DNA from: Streptomyces sp. NBC_00820
Lineage (GTDB): Bacteria > Actinomycetota > Actinomycetes > Streptomycetales > Streptomycetaceae
Direction of reading: 5' to 3'
Length of the DNA stretch: 64,000 bases
Assembly (NCBI RefSeq): GCF_036347055.1
Contig: NZ_CP108882.1
Location: 806,001-870,000, forward strand
Under the pieces are notes generated by a model. It made no database searches, was not told where the DNA came from, and saw nothing but the letters and a program-made list of their open reading frames with translations. A program made the translations under genes and the position numbers. Position 1 is the stretch's first letter. Each line of letters begins with the position of its first letter. This document shows positions 1-10,447 of the stretch, in pieces.

Positions 1-652
1 GCGAGTCACCCGCGAAGTGCGTGAACTCCGAGAACTTTCCCGGCTCCTGGATAGCGATGGACACGAACGGCGCGACCATCAGCACCAGCCAGACCGGCTG
101 CGTCCACACCTGCATCCTGGACAGGGCGGTCATGCCGTGGACCACGAGGGGCAGGATGACCAGGGAGCAGATGACGTAGCCGACGGCGAGGGGGACGTGC
201 AGGCCGAGCTCCAGGGCCTGCGCCATGATCGACCCTTCGAGGGCGAAGAAGATGAAGGTGAAACTGGCGTAGATGACCGAGGTGAGGGTCGAGCCGAGGT
301 ATCCGAAGCCGGCGCCCCGGGTCAGCAGGTCCATGTCGATGGAGTACTTCGCGGAGTAGTACGAGATCGGCACGCCGGTGAGGAAAATGACCACCGCCGC
401 CGCCAGGATCGCCACCATGGCACTGGAGAAGCCGTGGGACAGGGCGATCGAGCCGCCGATCGCGAAGTCCGCGAGGTAGGCGATCCCGCCCAGCGCCGTG
501 GTCGCCACGACGTACGGCGTCCAGCGTCGGAAGGACTTGGGCGCGTAGCGCAGCGAGTAGTCCTCCAACGTGTCGTTCCGCGCCCAGTCGTTGTACGTCC
601 GCCCGCTCGGCGGCGCCGACGACGACGCCCGCTTGTCGACGATCTCCGTCAC
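1..652 (-). CDS. NCS1-type purine/cytosine permease-like protein, N-terminal part
   Basis: The gene runs off the left edge, so only about the first 217 residues are present. I place the start at the GTG at 650-652 because GGGAG lies just upstream. The N-terminus is a hydrophilic stretch of about 45 residues, ending in a segment that reads DYSLRYAPKSFRRWTP. After this come several long hydrophobic segments, including GGIAYLADFAIGGSIAL and the loop SIDMDLLTRGAGFGYLGS. That soluble start followed by a TRGAGFGYLG-type loop is typical of the nucleobase:cation symporter-1 family, so a role in uptake of a purine, pyrimidine or related compound across the membrane is likely. The substrate cannot be read from the sequence. 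The gene is divergent from the CoaD-like gene. Confidence 0.72.
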   Translation of the reverse strand, partial: MTEIVDKRASSSAPPSGRTYNDWARNDTLEDYSLRYAPKSFRRWTPYVVATTALGGIAYLADFAIGGSIALSHGFSSAMVAILAAAVVIFLTGVPISYYSAKYSIDMDLLTRGAGFGYLGSTLTSVIYASFTFIFFALEGSIMAQALELGLHVPLAVGYVICSLVILPLVVHGMTALSRMQVWTQPVWLVLMVAPFVSIAIQEPGKFSEFTHFAGDS

Positions 653-836
653 GGCTCTCCCCTCGTCCCGCACCGTGTCCCGGACGCCCCGGGCCACTGC
701 CGGAAGGTTCGCGCCGCGCCGTTGCTCCGCCGTTTCGTCGGCTTTAAGAACTCCTAACGAAATGATCTTCGAAGTGGTCGGACCGCTCCGGGACCATGTC
801 ACCAACGGGGGCGGCCGCTTGTTACTCTTCCCGATC

Positions 837-1262
837 GTGCGAGCCCTCTTCCCAGGATCCTTCGACCCGGTCACTCAGGGGCACCAGGATGTACTCCGGC
901 GCGCTGCCCTCCTGTTCGACGAGGTCGTCGTGTGCGTGATGTTCAATGCGAACAAGACCGGCCGCTTCCCCGTCACGGAACGGCTGGACCGACTCCGCGC
1001 GGCAGCAACCGACTTGAGCAACGTCACGGTCGACTCCCACACCGGCGGCCTGCTGGTCGACTACTGCCGCCGAGCCGGAATCGACGTCGTCATCCGCGGA
1101 GTCCGCGGCGTTCGCGACCTGGACCACGAAATGCCGATGGCCCGCATGAACCACGAACTGGCCGGAGTCGAAACGTTCTTCATCGCCGCGGACCCCGCCC
1201 TCGCCCACATCTCCTCCACCCTCGTCACCGCGATGGGTCGACAGGACCGTGTCCCCGAATGA
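837..1262 (+). CDS. coaD: CoaD-like phosphopantetheine adenylyltransferase paralogue, C-terminally short
   Basis: The 141-residue product begins VRALFPGSFDPVTQGHQDVL, which carries the nucleotidyltransferase TxGH motif of phosphopantetheine adenylyltransferase. That enzyme joins 4'-phosphopantetheine and ATP to make dephospho-CoA. The late ISSTLV segment corresponds to the conserved ISSS/T motif near the ATP site. CoaD is normally about 160 residues; here the reading frame ends about 20 residues early (TAMGRQDRVPE), so the C-terminal helix is missing. The GTG at 837 is chosen because the family start lies exactly there. A housekeeping copy is expected elsewhere, so this is probably a paralogue or a decaying gene. 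Sequence just after the stop (about 1263-1370) codes for nothing I recognise and could be an insertion scar. Confidence 0.75.
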   Translation: MRALFPGSFDPVTQGHQDVLRRAALLFDEVVVCVMFNANKTGRFPVTERLDRLRAAATDLSNVTVDSHTGGLLVDYCRRAGIDVVIRGVRGVRDLDHEMPMARMNHELAGVETFFIAADPALAHISSTLVTAMGRQDRVPE

Positions 1263-1374
1263 CGACTTGAGCGAGCTTCTTCCAGCGGCTGGGGGCGACA
1301 GCGAGGGTTTCTTGAACGCCCGTGTTCCCTGTGGTGAGGCTGTCGTCGCGGAGCGCGCGCATAGGATCGCCGGC

Positions 1375-2115
1375 ATGTCGCTGCGACCGGTACTGGTGAA
1401 CATAAAGGCTCTTGACGACTCGGCGGTCGGCCGGTTCTGGGGGGAGGCGCTCGGCTGGGGTGTCATCGACGAGGCACCTGGTGTGACCGCCGTCAAGCCC
1501 GCCGGCTTCGACTGGTCGGCCCCGGTCACTGTCTGCGTCGATGTCGTTGCCGTCCCGGAGCCCAGGACGACAACGAAGAACCGTGTGCACCTCGATCTCG
1601 CCACCACCTCCGCGGCGCATCAGGCGGAGCTGGTCGCACGCCTGCGGGCTCTCGGCGCGAGGCCCGCCCACGTGGGCCAGGGCGACGTGCCGTGGACGGT
1701 GCTCGCCGACCCGGAGGGCAACGAGTTCTGCGTGCTGGAGCCCCGGGAGACCTACCGGGACACCGGGCCGATCGCCGCGGTGGTGGTCGACTGCGCGGAC
1801 CCGCGGGCCATGGCCCGGTTCTGGGGTGAGGCGATGGACTGGACCCCGCACGAGGTGACCGACGATCACGCGGTGTGGCGCCCCGCCAAGGGCGTCGGCC
1901 CGTATCTCGAGTTCCTCCGCACGCCCGACGTGAAGACCGTGCCGGACCGCGTCCATCTTGACCTGCTCCCGTACCCCGGTGAGGACAAGGCCGCGGAGGT
2001 GGCCCGGTTGCGGGACCTCGGAGCCACCGACCTCGACCTCGGCCAGGGCGACGTCCCGTGGACGTGCCTGGCCGACCCCGAGGGCCACGAGTTCTGCGTC
2101 CTCGCCCGGTCCTGA
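1375..2115 (+). CDS. Two-domain VOC (glyoxalase/bleomycin-resistance fold) protein
   Basis: The 246-residue protein is an internal duplication of the vicinal-oxygen-chelate fold. Each half starts with a beta strand and an SAVGRFWGEALGW or RAMARFWGEAMDW helix. Each half ends with a near-identical tail, LGQGDVPWTCLADPEGHEFC in the second and a close match in the first. In Streptomyces this pattern is common in small glyoxalase-like proteins of unknown substrate. No catalytic metal set can be assigned with certainty. The start is the ATG at 1375, which begins MSLRPVLVNIKA; an upstream in-frame extension looks non-coding. The next gene begins 28 bases after the stop. Confidence 0.8.
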   Translation: MSLRPVLVNIKALDDSAVGRFWGEALGWGVIDEAPGVTAVKPAGFDWSAPVTVCVDVVAVPEPRTTTKNRVHLDLATTSAAHQAELVARLRALGARPAHVGQGDVPWTVLADPEGNEFCVLEPRETYRDTGPIAAVVVDCADPRAMARFWGEAMDWTPHEVTDDHAVWRPAKGVGPYLEFLRTPDVKTVPDRVHLDLLPYPGEDKAAEVARLRDLGATDLDLGQGDVPWTCLADPEGHEFCVLARS

Positions 2116-2143
2116 GGCGGAGCTGGGACAACACCCCGGCACG

Positions 2144-2695
2144 ATGACCGACGCGGGTGAGAAGCTGAACTGCATGCCGGACCAGTACCACCACGCGTTC
2201 ACGCGCTGGCTGACACGCCTGCGCGAGGACATCGACGTCGACTTCAACCCGTTCGCCCCGGATCCCGGGGTCAGCGGGTGGCTCCTCTCGCTCTTCCGTG
2301 ACAACGGCGAGCTGACCACCGGCCATCTCGCCCCGTACGTGATGGCACGCCGTACCGTTCTGGCGGAGTCCGCGGTGGCCGCGCTGACGCGTGACATCCG
2401 CGCCGCCGGGCACCCGGCGCCCGACATCGTGATCGACGTCATGGAGCCCGACCCGCAGTTCAGCCTGGGCAAGGTCTCCGTGGAGAGCACCCACATCCAG
2501 TCGGTCGACGCGCAGGGCGTCCTCGCCGAGGCGGCCGACGGCGTCCAGACCTACCTGGCCTGCCCGGGCCGGACCGTGTGGCCCACGTGCCCGGACCACG
2601 GTCTCGGTGTCCATCCCTCGGCCGCTTCGGGGGTGGCCGAGTGGGTCTGCTCCGCCGGTCACATCCTGCGCCCCATCTGCCAGGACCTGAGGTGA
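2144..2695 (+). CDS. Hypothetical protein
   Basis: The 183-residue protein belongs to no family I recognise. It is acidic and has no signal peptide or membrane segment. A helical first half contains FTRWLTRLREDIDVDFNPF. The C-terminal third holds several Cys and His residues (YLACPGRTVWPTCPDHGLG, then WVCSAGHILRPIC), which could form a small metal-binding knuckle. The ATG at 2144 follows the VOC gene by 28 bases, so the two are probably co-transcribed. An ATG at 2174 has a better-placed GGTGAGAAG and may be the true start. Confidence 0.55.
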   Translation: MTDAGEKLNCMPDQYHHAFTRWLTRLREDIDVDFNPFAPDPGVSGWLLSLFRDNGELTTGHLAPYVMARRTVLAESAVAALTRDIRAAGHPAPDIVIDVMEPDPQFSLGKVSVESTHIQSVDAQGVLAEAADGVQTYLACPGRTVWPTCPDHGLGVHPSAASGVAEWVCSAGHILRPICQDLR

Positions 2696-2714
2696 CTCCG
2701 CGGCAAAAGGAAAA

Positions 2715-2740
2715 GGCAAGGAGATAAACCGCTCCTTGCC
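2715..2740. terminator. Perfect 9-bp inverted repeat, probable terminator
   Basis: GGCAAGGAG at 2715-2723 pairs perfectly with CTCCTTGCC at 2732-2740 across an 8-base loop. It lies just after the hypothetical gene and about 100 bases before the glycosyltransferase. The left side is A-rich, so the structure resembles a bidirectional or Rho-independent-type terminator. It could instead be an operator for the downstream gene. Confidence 0.5.
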
Positions 2741-2840
2741 ACTCTCAACATATAGCGCACCGGGGGGCTTGCGGCAAGGTCCGGGTCGTACCGCAGAATC
2801 ACCGACCGAAGCCGCAGCCTACGGAAACGAGAGTCACGAA

Positions 2841-4085
2841 ATGCGCGTTCTGCTGTCAGCCTATGACTCGCGCGGTGGCGTCGAGCCACTGGTGGGTCTC
2901 GCGGTCCGGTTGCGGGAACTCGGCGCGGAGGTGCGGGTGTGCGCGCCGCCGGACGAGGAGTTCGCGAAGCGGTTGGCCGGGGTCGGTGTGGAGATGGTGC
3001 CGACCGGCCGGTCGGTGCGCGATCTGGTGACGGGGAAGACGCCGCCGACGCCGGGGGGCGTGCCCCGGCGCGCGGCCGAGTTGGTCACGGCGTTCCACGA
3101 CAAGGTCTCCGAGGCCGCCGAGGGATGCGACGTGCTGGTGGCGACCGGCCTCGTACCGGCCGTGGCCGGTGTGAAGTCGGTGGCCGAGAAGCTGGGCATC
3201 CGTTACGTGTACGCGAGTTACCAGCCGGTCAGCCTGCCGTCGCCGCACCACCCGCCGATCCCGCGGCCGGGCCGGCCGCTCCCGCCGGATGTGACCGACA
3301 ACGAAGTGCTGTGGGACCGGGACGCCGAGGACGCACAGGCGGTGTTCGGCGAGGTGATCAACACCCACCGGGCGTCGGTCGGCCTGCCGGCGCTGGACAA
3401 CGTCCGCGACCACGTCTTCACCGACCGCCCGTGGCTGGCGACGGACCCGGTCCTGGCCCCGTGGCGGCAGCCGGCGGACCTCGACGTGGTGCAGACGGGC
3501 GCGTGGGTCCTGCCGGACGAACGCCCGCTCCCGGAGGAGCTGGTGGCTTTCCTGGACGCCGGCAGCGCACCGGTGTACGTGGGATTCGGCAGCATTCCCC
3601 TGGGCGATCCGAAGGACGTCGCCCGTGTGGTCATCGAGGCGATCCGGGCGCAGGGGCGCCGAGCGGTCGTCTCTCGCGGCTGGGCCGATCTGGCCCTGAC
3701 GGACGACCAGGACGACTGCTTCGTCGTCGGAGAGATCAACCATCAGGCGCTGTTCCGCCGGGCCGCCGCCGTCGTGCACCACGGCGGCGCGGGTACGACG
3801 ACCACGGCCACCTGGGCGGGCGCGCCGCAGGTGGTGGTGGCTCAGGGTGGGGACCAGCCGTATTTCGCCGGGCGAGTGGCCGAGCTGGGCATCGGCGCGG
3901 CACACGACGGCCCGACTCCGACCGTGGAGTCCCTGTCGGCCGCGCTCGCAACGGCCCTGACCCCCGAGACCCACGCACGCGCGAGGGCCGTGGCCGCCAC
4001 GTTCCGCACCGACGGGGCGACGGTGGCGGCGAGACTGCTGCTCGATGCCGCCGGTGAGGAAAGGCCGTCCGCCCTGGGGAGTTGA
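2841..4085 (+). CDS. MGT/GtfE-type family 1 glycosyltransferase
   Basis: The 414-residue protein has the two-Rossmann GT-B layout of macrolide and glycopeptide glycosyltransferases. The N-terminal acceptor domain begins MRVLLSAYDSRGGVEPLVGL. The C-terminal donor domain holds PVYVGFGSIPLGDPKD and the nucleotide-sugar signature HHGGAGTTTTATWAGAPQV, followed by GDQPYFAGRVAELGIG. This family transfers a sugar from an NDP-sugar to a natural-product or xenobiotic acceptor. The gene stands alone, without deoxysugar or aglycone genes, so a resistance or detoxification role is as likely as biosynthesis. The ATG at 2841 is chosen because the fold begins there. The gene is preceded by the inverted repeat at 2715-2740. 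Confidence 0.85.
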   Translation: MRVLLSAYDSRGGVEPLVGLAVRLRELGAEVRVCAPPDEEFAKRLAGVGVEMVPTGRSVRDLVTGKTPPTPGGVPRRAAELVTAFHDKVSEAAEGCDVLVATGLVPAVAGVKSVAEKLGIRYVYASYQPVSLPSPHHPPIPRPGRPLPPDVTDNEVLWDRDAEDAQAVFGEVINTHRASVGLPALDNVRDHVFTDRPWLATDPVLAPWRQPADLDVVQTGAWVLPDERPLPEELVAFLDAGSAPVYVGFGSIPLGDPKDVARVVIEAIRAQGRRAVVSRGWADLALTDDQDDCFVVGEINHQALFRRAAAVVHHGGAGTTTTATWAGAPQVVVAQGGDQPYFAGRVAELGIGAAHDGPTPTVESLSAALATALTPETHARARAVAATFRTDGATVAARLLLDAAGEERPSALGS

Positions 4086-4425
4086 GCTGACACCGCCGCC
4101 CCGGTCGGCTCCAGGCCTTCCTGACCGACCGGGAGTGCGGGTGCGTGCGGGTACGCGCGTGCGAGTGCGTGCGGGTGGCTGGGCGGGCACGGGACGCGGA
4201 CAGGCACAGGGTGTCGACCGGCCGCGCCGCTCGCGGTGGTGGACCGAGGAGCGGCGCGGTCCCGGGCAAGGCTCGGGACCAGTGGAGCGCGGCCTGATAC
4301 GGGGGCATGCGTGGAAACGGGGGCCGCGGCTCGGGGGCGCGGTGCGAGGCACGACGGTGTGCGCCCGGAGACGACAAGAGGACGATCGACTGTCCGTTGT
4401 CGCCGGTGTCGGGCACCATGATCGT
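4086..4425. other. Gene-free spacer
   Basis: About 340 bases between the glycosyltransferase and a small gene show no convincing coding signal. The first part is a low-complexity run of GTGCGGGTGCGTGCGGGT-like repeats. No tRNA, terminator or clear promoter was seen. Confidence 0.5.
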
Positions 4426-4653
4426 ATGAGCGATTTCAAGCAGGGCGACGCCGGCGCGTCGGGTGACTGGTTCTACTGCCTCAAGCACCACACGGTGGAG
4501 AAGGGTCCCGACTGCCGGGCCGCCGACCGCCTGGGCCCGTACGCGTCCAGGGAAGAGGCCGCTCGGGCGGTGGAAACGACCCACGAGCGCAACGAGGAGT
4601 GGGACACCGACCCGCGCTGGAGCGACGACAAGGAGACTCCCGAAGACAAGTGA
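4426..4653 (+). CDS. Small conserved actinobacterial protein
   Basis: The product is a 75-residue hydrophilic protein with the compact pattern WFYCLKHHTVEKGPDC, then RLGPYASREEAARAVE, then a charged tail. Similar short proteins with a W-Y/F-C-L-K-H start and a GPY-x-(S/T)-REEA helix are widespread in actinobacteria and are sometimes labelled SPOR-like; their function is unknown to me. The Cys/His pairs could bind a metal. Start at ATG 4426. The gene is followed at once by a strong hairpin terminator. Confidence 0.7.
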   Translation: MSDFKQGDAGASGDWFYCLKHHTVEKGPDCRAADRLGPYASREEAARAVETTHERNEEWDTDPRWSDDKETPEDK

Positions 4654-4665
4654 GGCATCCTGCGG

Positions 4666-4697
4666 GAGGGCCGGCCGGTGCGGAAGGACCGGCCCTC
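4666..4697 (+). terminator. Hairpin terminator after small gene
   Basis: GAGGGCCGG (4666-4674) and CCGGCCCTC (4689-4697) form a perfect 9-bp stem 12 bases after the stop codon. It lies between convergent genes and probably stops transcription from both sides. Confidence 0.6.
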
Positions 4698-4744
4698 GCC
4701 GCGAGCGGCGCACCACACCGCGCCGGCCCTCCCCCACTGTCCCG

Positions 4745-5218
4745 TCAGTGGAGCTGACCGGCCTGGTAATCACCGGCGGGCTGCTGGGTGATGACGTTTC
4801 CGCGGTTGAAGGCGTTGATGACGGAGATCTGCATCACCAGGTCGGCGAGCTGGTCCTGGTCGTAGTACTTGGCGGCGTTGGCCCACACTTCGTCCGGGAC
4901 ACCTCCGGCCGCGTCCGCGATGCGGGTGCCCTGCTCCGCCAGCTCCAGCGCGGCGCGCTCGGCGTCGGTGAAGACCTTGGCCTCGCGCCAGGCCGCGACC
5001 AGGTGGAGGCGGACCGCACTCTCCCCCGAGGCGGTGGCCTCCTTGGTGTGCATGTCGATGCATCCGGCGCACCCGTTGATCTGGCTGGCGCGCAGCATCA
5101 CCAGTTCGCGCGTGGCGGGCGGCAGCGTCGACTCCGCGAGCGCCCTGCCCGCGGCGATGAGGTGCTTGATCGCCTTGGCCGCGACCGGACTGGCCATGAC
5201 GTTCAGACGAGCTTCCAT
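4745..5218 (-). CDS. AhpD-like carboxymuconolactone decarboxylase family protein
   Basis: The 157-residue protein contains the family's redox motif: Cys50-Ala-Gly-Cys53 followed by Ile-Asp-Met-His57. This is the CxxC-plus-His arrangement of AhpD-like alkylhydroperoxidases. Such proteins act in the cytosol in peroxide or disulfide chemistry; the real substrate is unknown. The ATG at 5216-5218 is preferred over a TTG nine bases upstream, because AGGAG (5228-5232) is then spaced nine bases away. The gene is monocistronic, with the small-gene terminator at its 3' side and the MITE about 105 bases upstream of its start. Confidence 0.85.
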   Translation of the reverse strand: MEARLNVMASPVAAKAIKHLIAAGRALAESTLPPATRELVMLRASQINGCAGCIDMHTKEATASGESAVRLHLVAAWREAKVFTDAERAALELAEQGTRIADAAGGVPDEVWANAAKYYDQDQLADLVMQISVINAFNRGNVITQQPAGDYQAGQLH

Positions 5219-5323
5219 GATGGTCAACTCCTGCGTGGTTGCCGGTGGTTACACCTCTTGGACGGAACGGCCCGGCGAGTTGTGACATGCGCGCGCGTGA
5301 CGCGCGTCTCCCTGCGGCGTCGA

Positions 5324-5485
5324 GGGGGTGTCGTTTGGATCAGGTCGGATCAGGCCGCGGCGTCCGGTGCGGTGCCTCGCAAGGCGGAGGATCCGCCGCG
5401 TACTGGACGTACTCGGCTGATCCGACAACGCGGCGAGGTGCCGTGCCGGGCGTCGCGGACCCGAGCTGATCCAAACGACACCCCC
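5324..5485. mobile_element. MITE copy 1 (162 bp, long terminal inverted repeats)
   Basis: The element starts GGGGGTGTCGTTTGGATCAG and ends with the reverse complement of that sequence. Pairing continues inward through most of its length, so it can fold into one long hairpin. It has no coding capacity. A second copy at 29944-30104 differs only by one substitution and one deleted base, which makes a recent mobile origin very likely. Adjacent tetranucleotides (CGAG on the left and CTAG on the right, if the first and last G/C are counted as flank) resemble but do not exactly match a target duplication. It lies in the intergenic space between the AhpD-like gene and a small secreted protein. Confidence 0.85.
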
Positions 5486-5622
5486 TAGGTGCGCGGCCAC
5501 CGCGAGGCGGCCCCGGCGAGAGGCCCGGCACACATCTGTTGCGAGCATGTCAATCACGGCTACCGTGTGCTGGCGTCGAACCACGCCAACCACGCCATCA
5601 CCCCACGAGGAGGCGAAGCGCC

Positions 5623-5937
5623 ATGCCGTACATCAGGCGCGCCCTTGCGACCGGCGCGACCGCGGTCGCCGTCACGGCGCTGCTCCAGGCCCCCGCCCAC
5701 GCGGTGGTCGTCCCGGAGCACGCGGTCATCACCTGCCAGAGCGCCAGCTTCTACGCCAACTACGACAGCTCCTCCGGCCCCAGCGGCCTCGTCCGCACGC
5801 TGCCCTACGGCGACAAGGTCGGCCACACCCCCGGGGTCCACCCGGTCTACAACGGCTGGGCCGCCACCTTCGACTTCGGCCCCAACGACTGGGGTTACGT
5901 GCGCATCGAATGCATCGGCGGCTACGGCTCCTGGTGA
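5623..5937 (+). CDS. Small secreted protein
   Basis: The 104-residue product has a clear signal peptide: a basic start (MPYIRR), a hydrophobic core (ATAVAVTALLQA) and an AHA cleavage site near residue 27. The mature part of about 77 residues has two cysteines and several aromatic residues, ending YVRIECIGGYGSW. This resembles a compact SH3-like beta fold, but I cannot name a family. GAGGAGG upstream supports the ATG at 5623. The next gene, 26 bases downstream, encodes another small secreted protein with a similar layout, so the two probably form an operon of related extracellular proteins. Confidence 0.75.
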   Translation: MPYIRRALATGATAVAVTALLQAPAHAVVVPEHAVITCQSASFYANYDSSSGPSGLVRTLPYGDKVGHTPGVHPVYNGWAATFDFGPNDWGYVRIECIGGYGSW

Positions 5938-5963
5938 GCCGGGACGACTCGGGAGGGAACGCC

Positions 5964-6287
5964 ATGTCCGCACCCCGCAGCACTCGTACCACCCGCACCG
6001 CCCGCTCCACCCGCGCCATCCGCGCGGCGGCGCTGACAGCCGCCCTCGGCACGGCCCTGCTGCTCGGCTCCGCGCCCGCCCAGGCCGCCAATGGCACCGT
6101 CGGCCAACGCGAAACAGTCTGTGCCCAGGACCTCTTCGTCCGCACCGACCCCGGAGGCGCCTGGATGGGCACCCTCTACCAGGGCCAGACCTTCCTGGTG
6201 GAGAGCAAGCAGTCCGGCTGGGCGTACGGCTTCGCGTACGGCGACATCAACCGCCACGGCTGGGTCCAGGACGGCTGGTTCTGCTGA
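5964..6287 (+). CDS. Small secreted SH3b-like protein
   Basis: The 107-residue preprotein has a Thr/Arg-rich basic start, a hydrophobic core (ALTAALGTALLLGSA) and an AQA cleavage site near residue 41. The mature part reads like a bacterial SH3 domain: VCAQDLFVRTDPGGAWMG, then TLYQGQTFLVE, and a final GWVQDGWFC. The first and last cysteines could pair. SH3b proteins often bind cell wall, but here no catalytic domain is attached. GGGAGGG upstream supports the ATG. It is paired with the preceding small secreted protein. Confidence 0.75.
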   Translation: MSAPRSTRTTRTARSTRAIRAAALTAALGTALLLGSAPAQAANGTVGQRETVCAQDLFVRTDPGGAWMGTLYQGQTFLVESKQSGWAYGFAYGDINRHGWVQDGWFC

Positions 6288-6422
6288 GGGCACCGCGCCC
6301 TCCGCGCCGCCGGCCCCGCTGAAGACCGCTCACAGCCGCCTCGGGACGGCAAAGCGGCGCGGCCACCCCGGGGCGGCGGAGCGGCGCGCGGGGCCGACGG
6401 GCCGGCTCGTCCGCTGACGGCA

Positions 6423-6941
6423 CTACCCGAGGTTCCGCCGCCAGCGGATCTCCCCGTCCTCCCGCTCCTCGCCGGTGGACGTGAGCCCGGCCGCGGAGGC
6501 CACGGCGGCGGATGCCCGGTGGCCGGGGTGGATGTGGGCGACGACCGTCCGCACCGGCTGCCGGCCGAGCCAGTCGACAAGTCCCCCGGCCGCTTCCTTG
6601 GCGATGCCTCTGCCCTGCCACGGCGTCCCCACCACCCAGGCGATCTCGGCGACGGGCCCCTGGGCGGAAGGGCCGATCGTCGCCTGGACGGTTCCCGTCA
6701 GGCAGGCTTCGCCGCGCAGCCGTATCACCCAGTTCAGCCAGGACACGGCCGGGTCGGGTGACCCAGCGGTCATGCGCTCGTACCGGGAGCGCAGGGACCG
6801 CGAGGTTTCCGGGGTGCCGCCGATGAAGGTGTGCAGGGCCGGGTCGGACAGCACCGCGGCCATGTCGTCGGCGTGTTCGACGTGAAGCGGCAGCAGATCC
6901 AGCCGCTCGGTAGCGATGGCGCGGGCCACGAAGTCACTCAT
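6423..6941 (-). CDS. GNAT family N-acetyltransferase
   Basis: The 172-residue protein has the RimJ/RimL-like GNAT pattern. An early ATERLDLLPLH is followed by a central strand (AEIAWVVGTPWQGRGIAKEA). That strand contains the acetyl-CoA-binding Q-x-x-G-x-G/A motif as QGRGIA. After it comes VVAHIHPGHRASAAVASAAG, which matches the usual 'N-x-x-S-x-x-V/A-x-x-x-x-G' region. It should acetylate an amine with acetyl-CoA; the substrate is unknown. The ATG at 6941 is chosen over an upstream frame extension because GGGAGAGG precedes it. Confidence 0.85.
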   Translation of the reverse strand: MSDFVARAIATERLDLLPLHVEHADDMAAVLSDPALHTFIGGTPETSRSLRSRYERMTAGSPDPAVSWLNWVIRLRGEACLTGTVQATIGPSAQGPVAEIAWVVGTPWQGRGIAKEAAGGLVDWLGRQPVRTVVAHIHPGHRASAAVASAAGLTSTGEEREDGEIRWRRNLG

Positions 6942-7424
6942 GTCACGCCTCTCCCGGACGTACGACCGGACGACCGTCTTCGAAGCGGGCTCTCCCGCGA
7001 ACGGTCCGCGACATCGGCACCTGACCCCAACCTCTGCGGCCACTCACCGGTTTCGGCGAGCGGGGCTGTCGGAAAACCCTGCCATCATGCACGCGGGAAC
7101 GATCACCCGCCAGCCCTCACAGGCGAGTTCGCCGACCCACCACCCTCCCCGCAACCGCACCTGCCCTGGCCTGTGTTGCCCTGCGCTGCCTTGCCGTGTC
7201 CTCCGGAATCCGCGCAGACCTCCGCGCGCAGACACCCGCACAGGCCTCCGCGCAGACACCCGCTCCGGCCCCCAACTCCGGTGCCCCGCCCCCGGATCCC
7301 GCGCAAGGTCTGTACGACGCTTCAAAGTTGCACTATTTTCCGGCAAGATTCAGCAACTTCTTTCACGCCACCGGCGCCCAGGGACAGGCGCCGGGGCCTT
7401 CCCCCACAGCCCTGAGGAGCCGCC
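6942..7424. other. Intergenic region upstream of isoamylase
   Basis: This is a 480-base divergent spacer. A low-complexity block with repeated CGCAGACACCCGC-like units lies near 7210-7260. The last 100 bases carry the candidate operator at 7325-7359. No gene was convincing. Confidence 0.5.
7325..7359. promoter_or_regulatory. Candidate sugar-responsive operator upstream of isoamylase
   Basis: AAGTTGC (7325-7331) and GCAACTT (7353-7359) form a perfect inverted repeat about 65-100 bases before the isoamylase GTG. Between them are further TTGC/GCAA-like words. Streptomyces amylase promoters are controlled by LacI-type MalR proteins that bind TTGCAAG-like repeats, so control by maltose or glucose is plausible. 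This is inference from resemblance only. Confidence 0.4.
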
Positions 7425-9797
<2,373 letters not shown>

Positions 9798-10447
9798 CCA
9801 CCGGGTTCCACCGGCCGACCCGGGACGACACCCGGCACCCTTCACGCGACCGCGCCCTTCACACGGTCGCACCCTTCACGCGGTCGCACCCTTCACGCGG
9901 TCGCGGACCCGTCCGGCCGCTGCCGGACCTCCGCACCGCGGTACGGCCTGTTCGTGCGCTCGACGGCGTCGCCTTCGAGCGTACGTCCGGCTCTTCCGGC
10001 TCTCTCCCCGCAGCGTGGTCACGGCATGTGACCGAGGCGGCCCGGCCCCCCGGATCCGGACGCCGCACGGCGAGCCAGAACCCCGCTCCCCGCGCCCGCC
10101 GCCCCTGCCCCGCGCCGGAACTCCCCGGGCGGCCCCGGGCCTCTTCCCACGCGCCGCCCGAGCCGCCCCGAAAGGCCGCCATTCGGGTGATCCATCAGAC
10201 GCCCCAGTGCTGCGGAGAACCAGAGAACACGGGCCCATCGCGCTTTTCCCGCCGCCCACGGTGATCGATTCGAAGTGGCAACCTCACGGTGCCGGGCCGA
10301 AACTGATCCCGGCGGTTCGTGATCAGGAAACAGAACGGATCTCGAGCTTCCGATGGCCCGGCGGGCCGATCTCGGGTCCTCGACGGACCCGGACCCGGAC
10401 CCGTCACCGACCGCCATCGGCGATCCAGACGTCCTCCAGGAGATCGA
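9798..10447. other. Long spacer before the Dap-NRPS locus
   Basis: These 650 bases contain the 17-bp tandem repeat at 9835-9902 and otherwise GC-rich sequence without a convincing reading frame. The last 200 bases presumably hold the promoter of the biosynthetic operon, but no clear -10/-35 pair was seen. AGGAG occurs just before the first gene. Confidence 0.5.
9835..9902. repeat. 17-bp tandem repeat, four copies
   Basis: Four consecutive copies of GCACCCTTCACGCGGTC occur, the first two with a few substitutions and the last two identical. It lies just after the isoamylase stop and does not form a CRISPR-like array. Confidence 0.8.
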
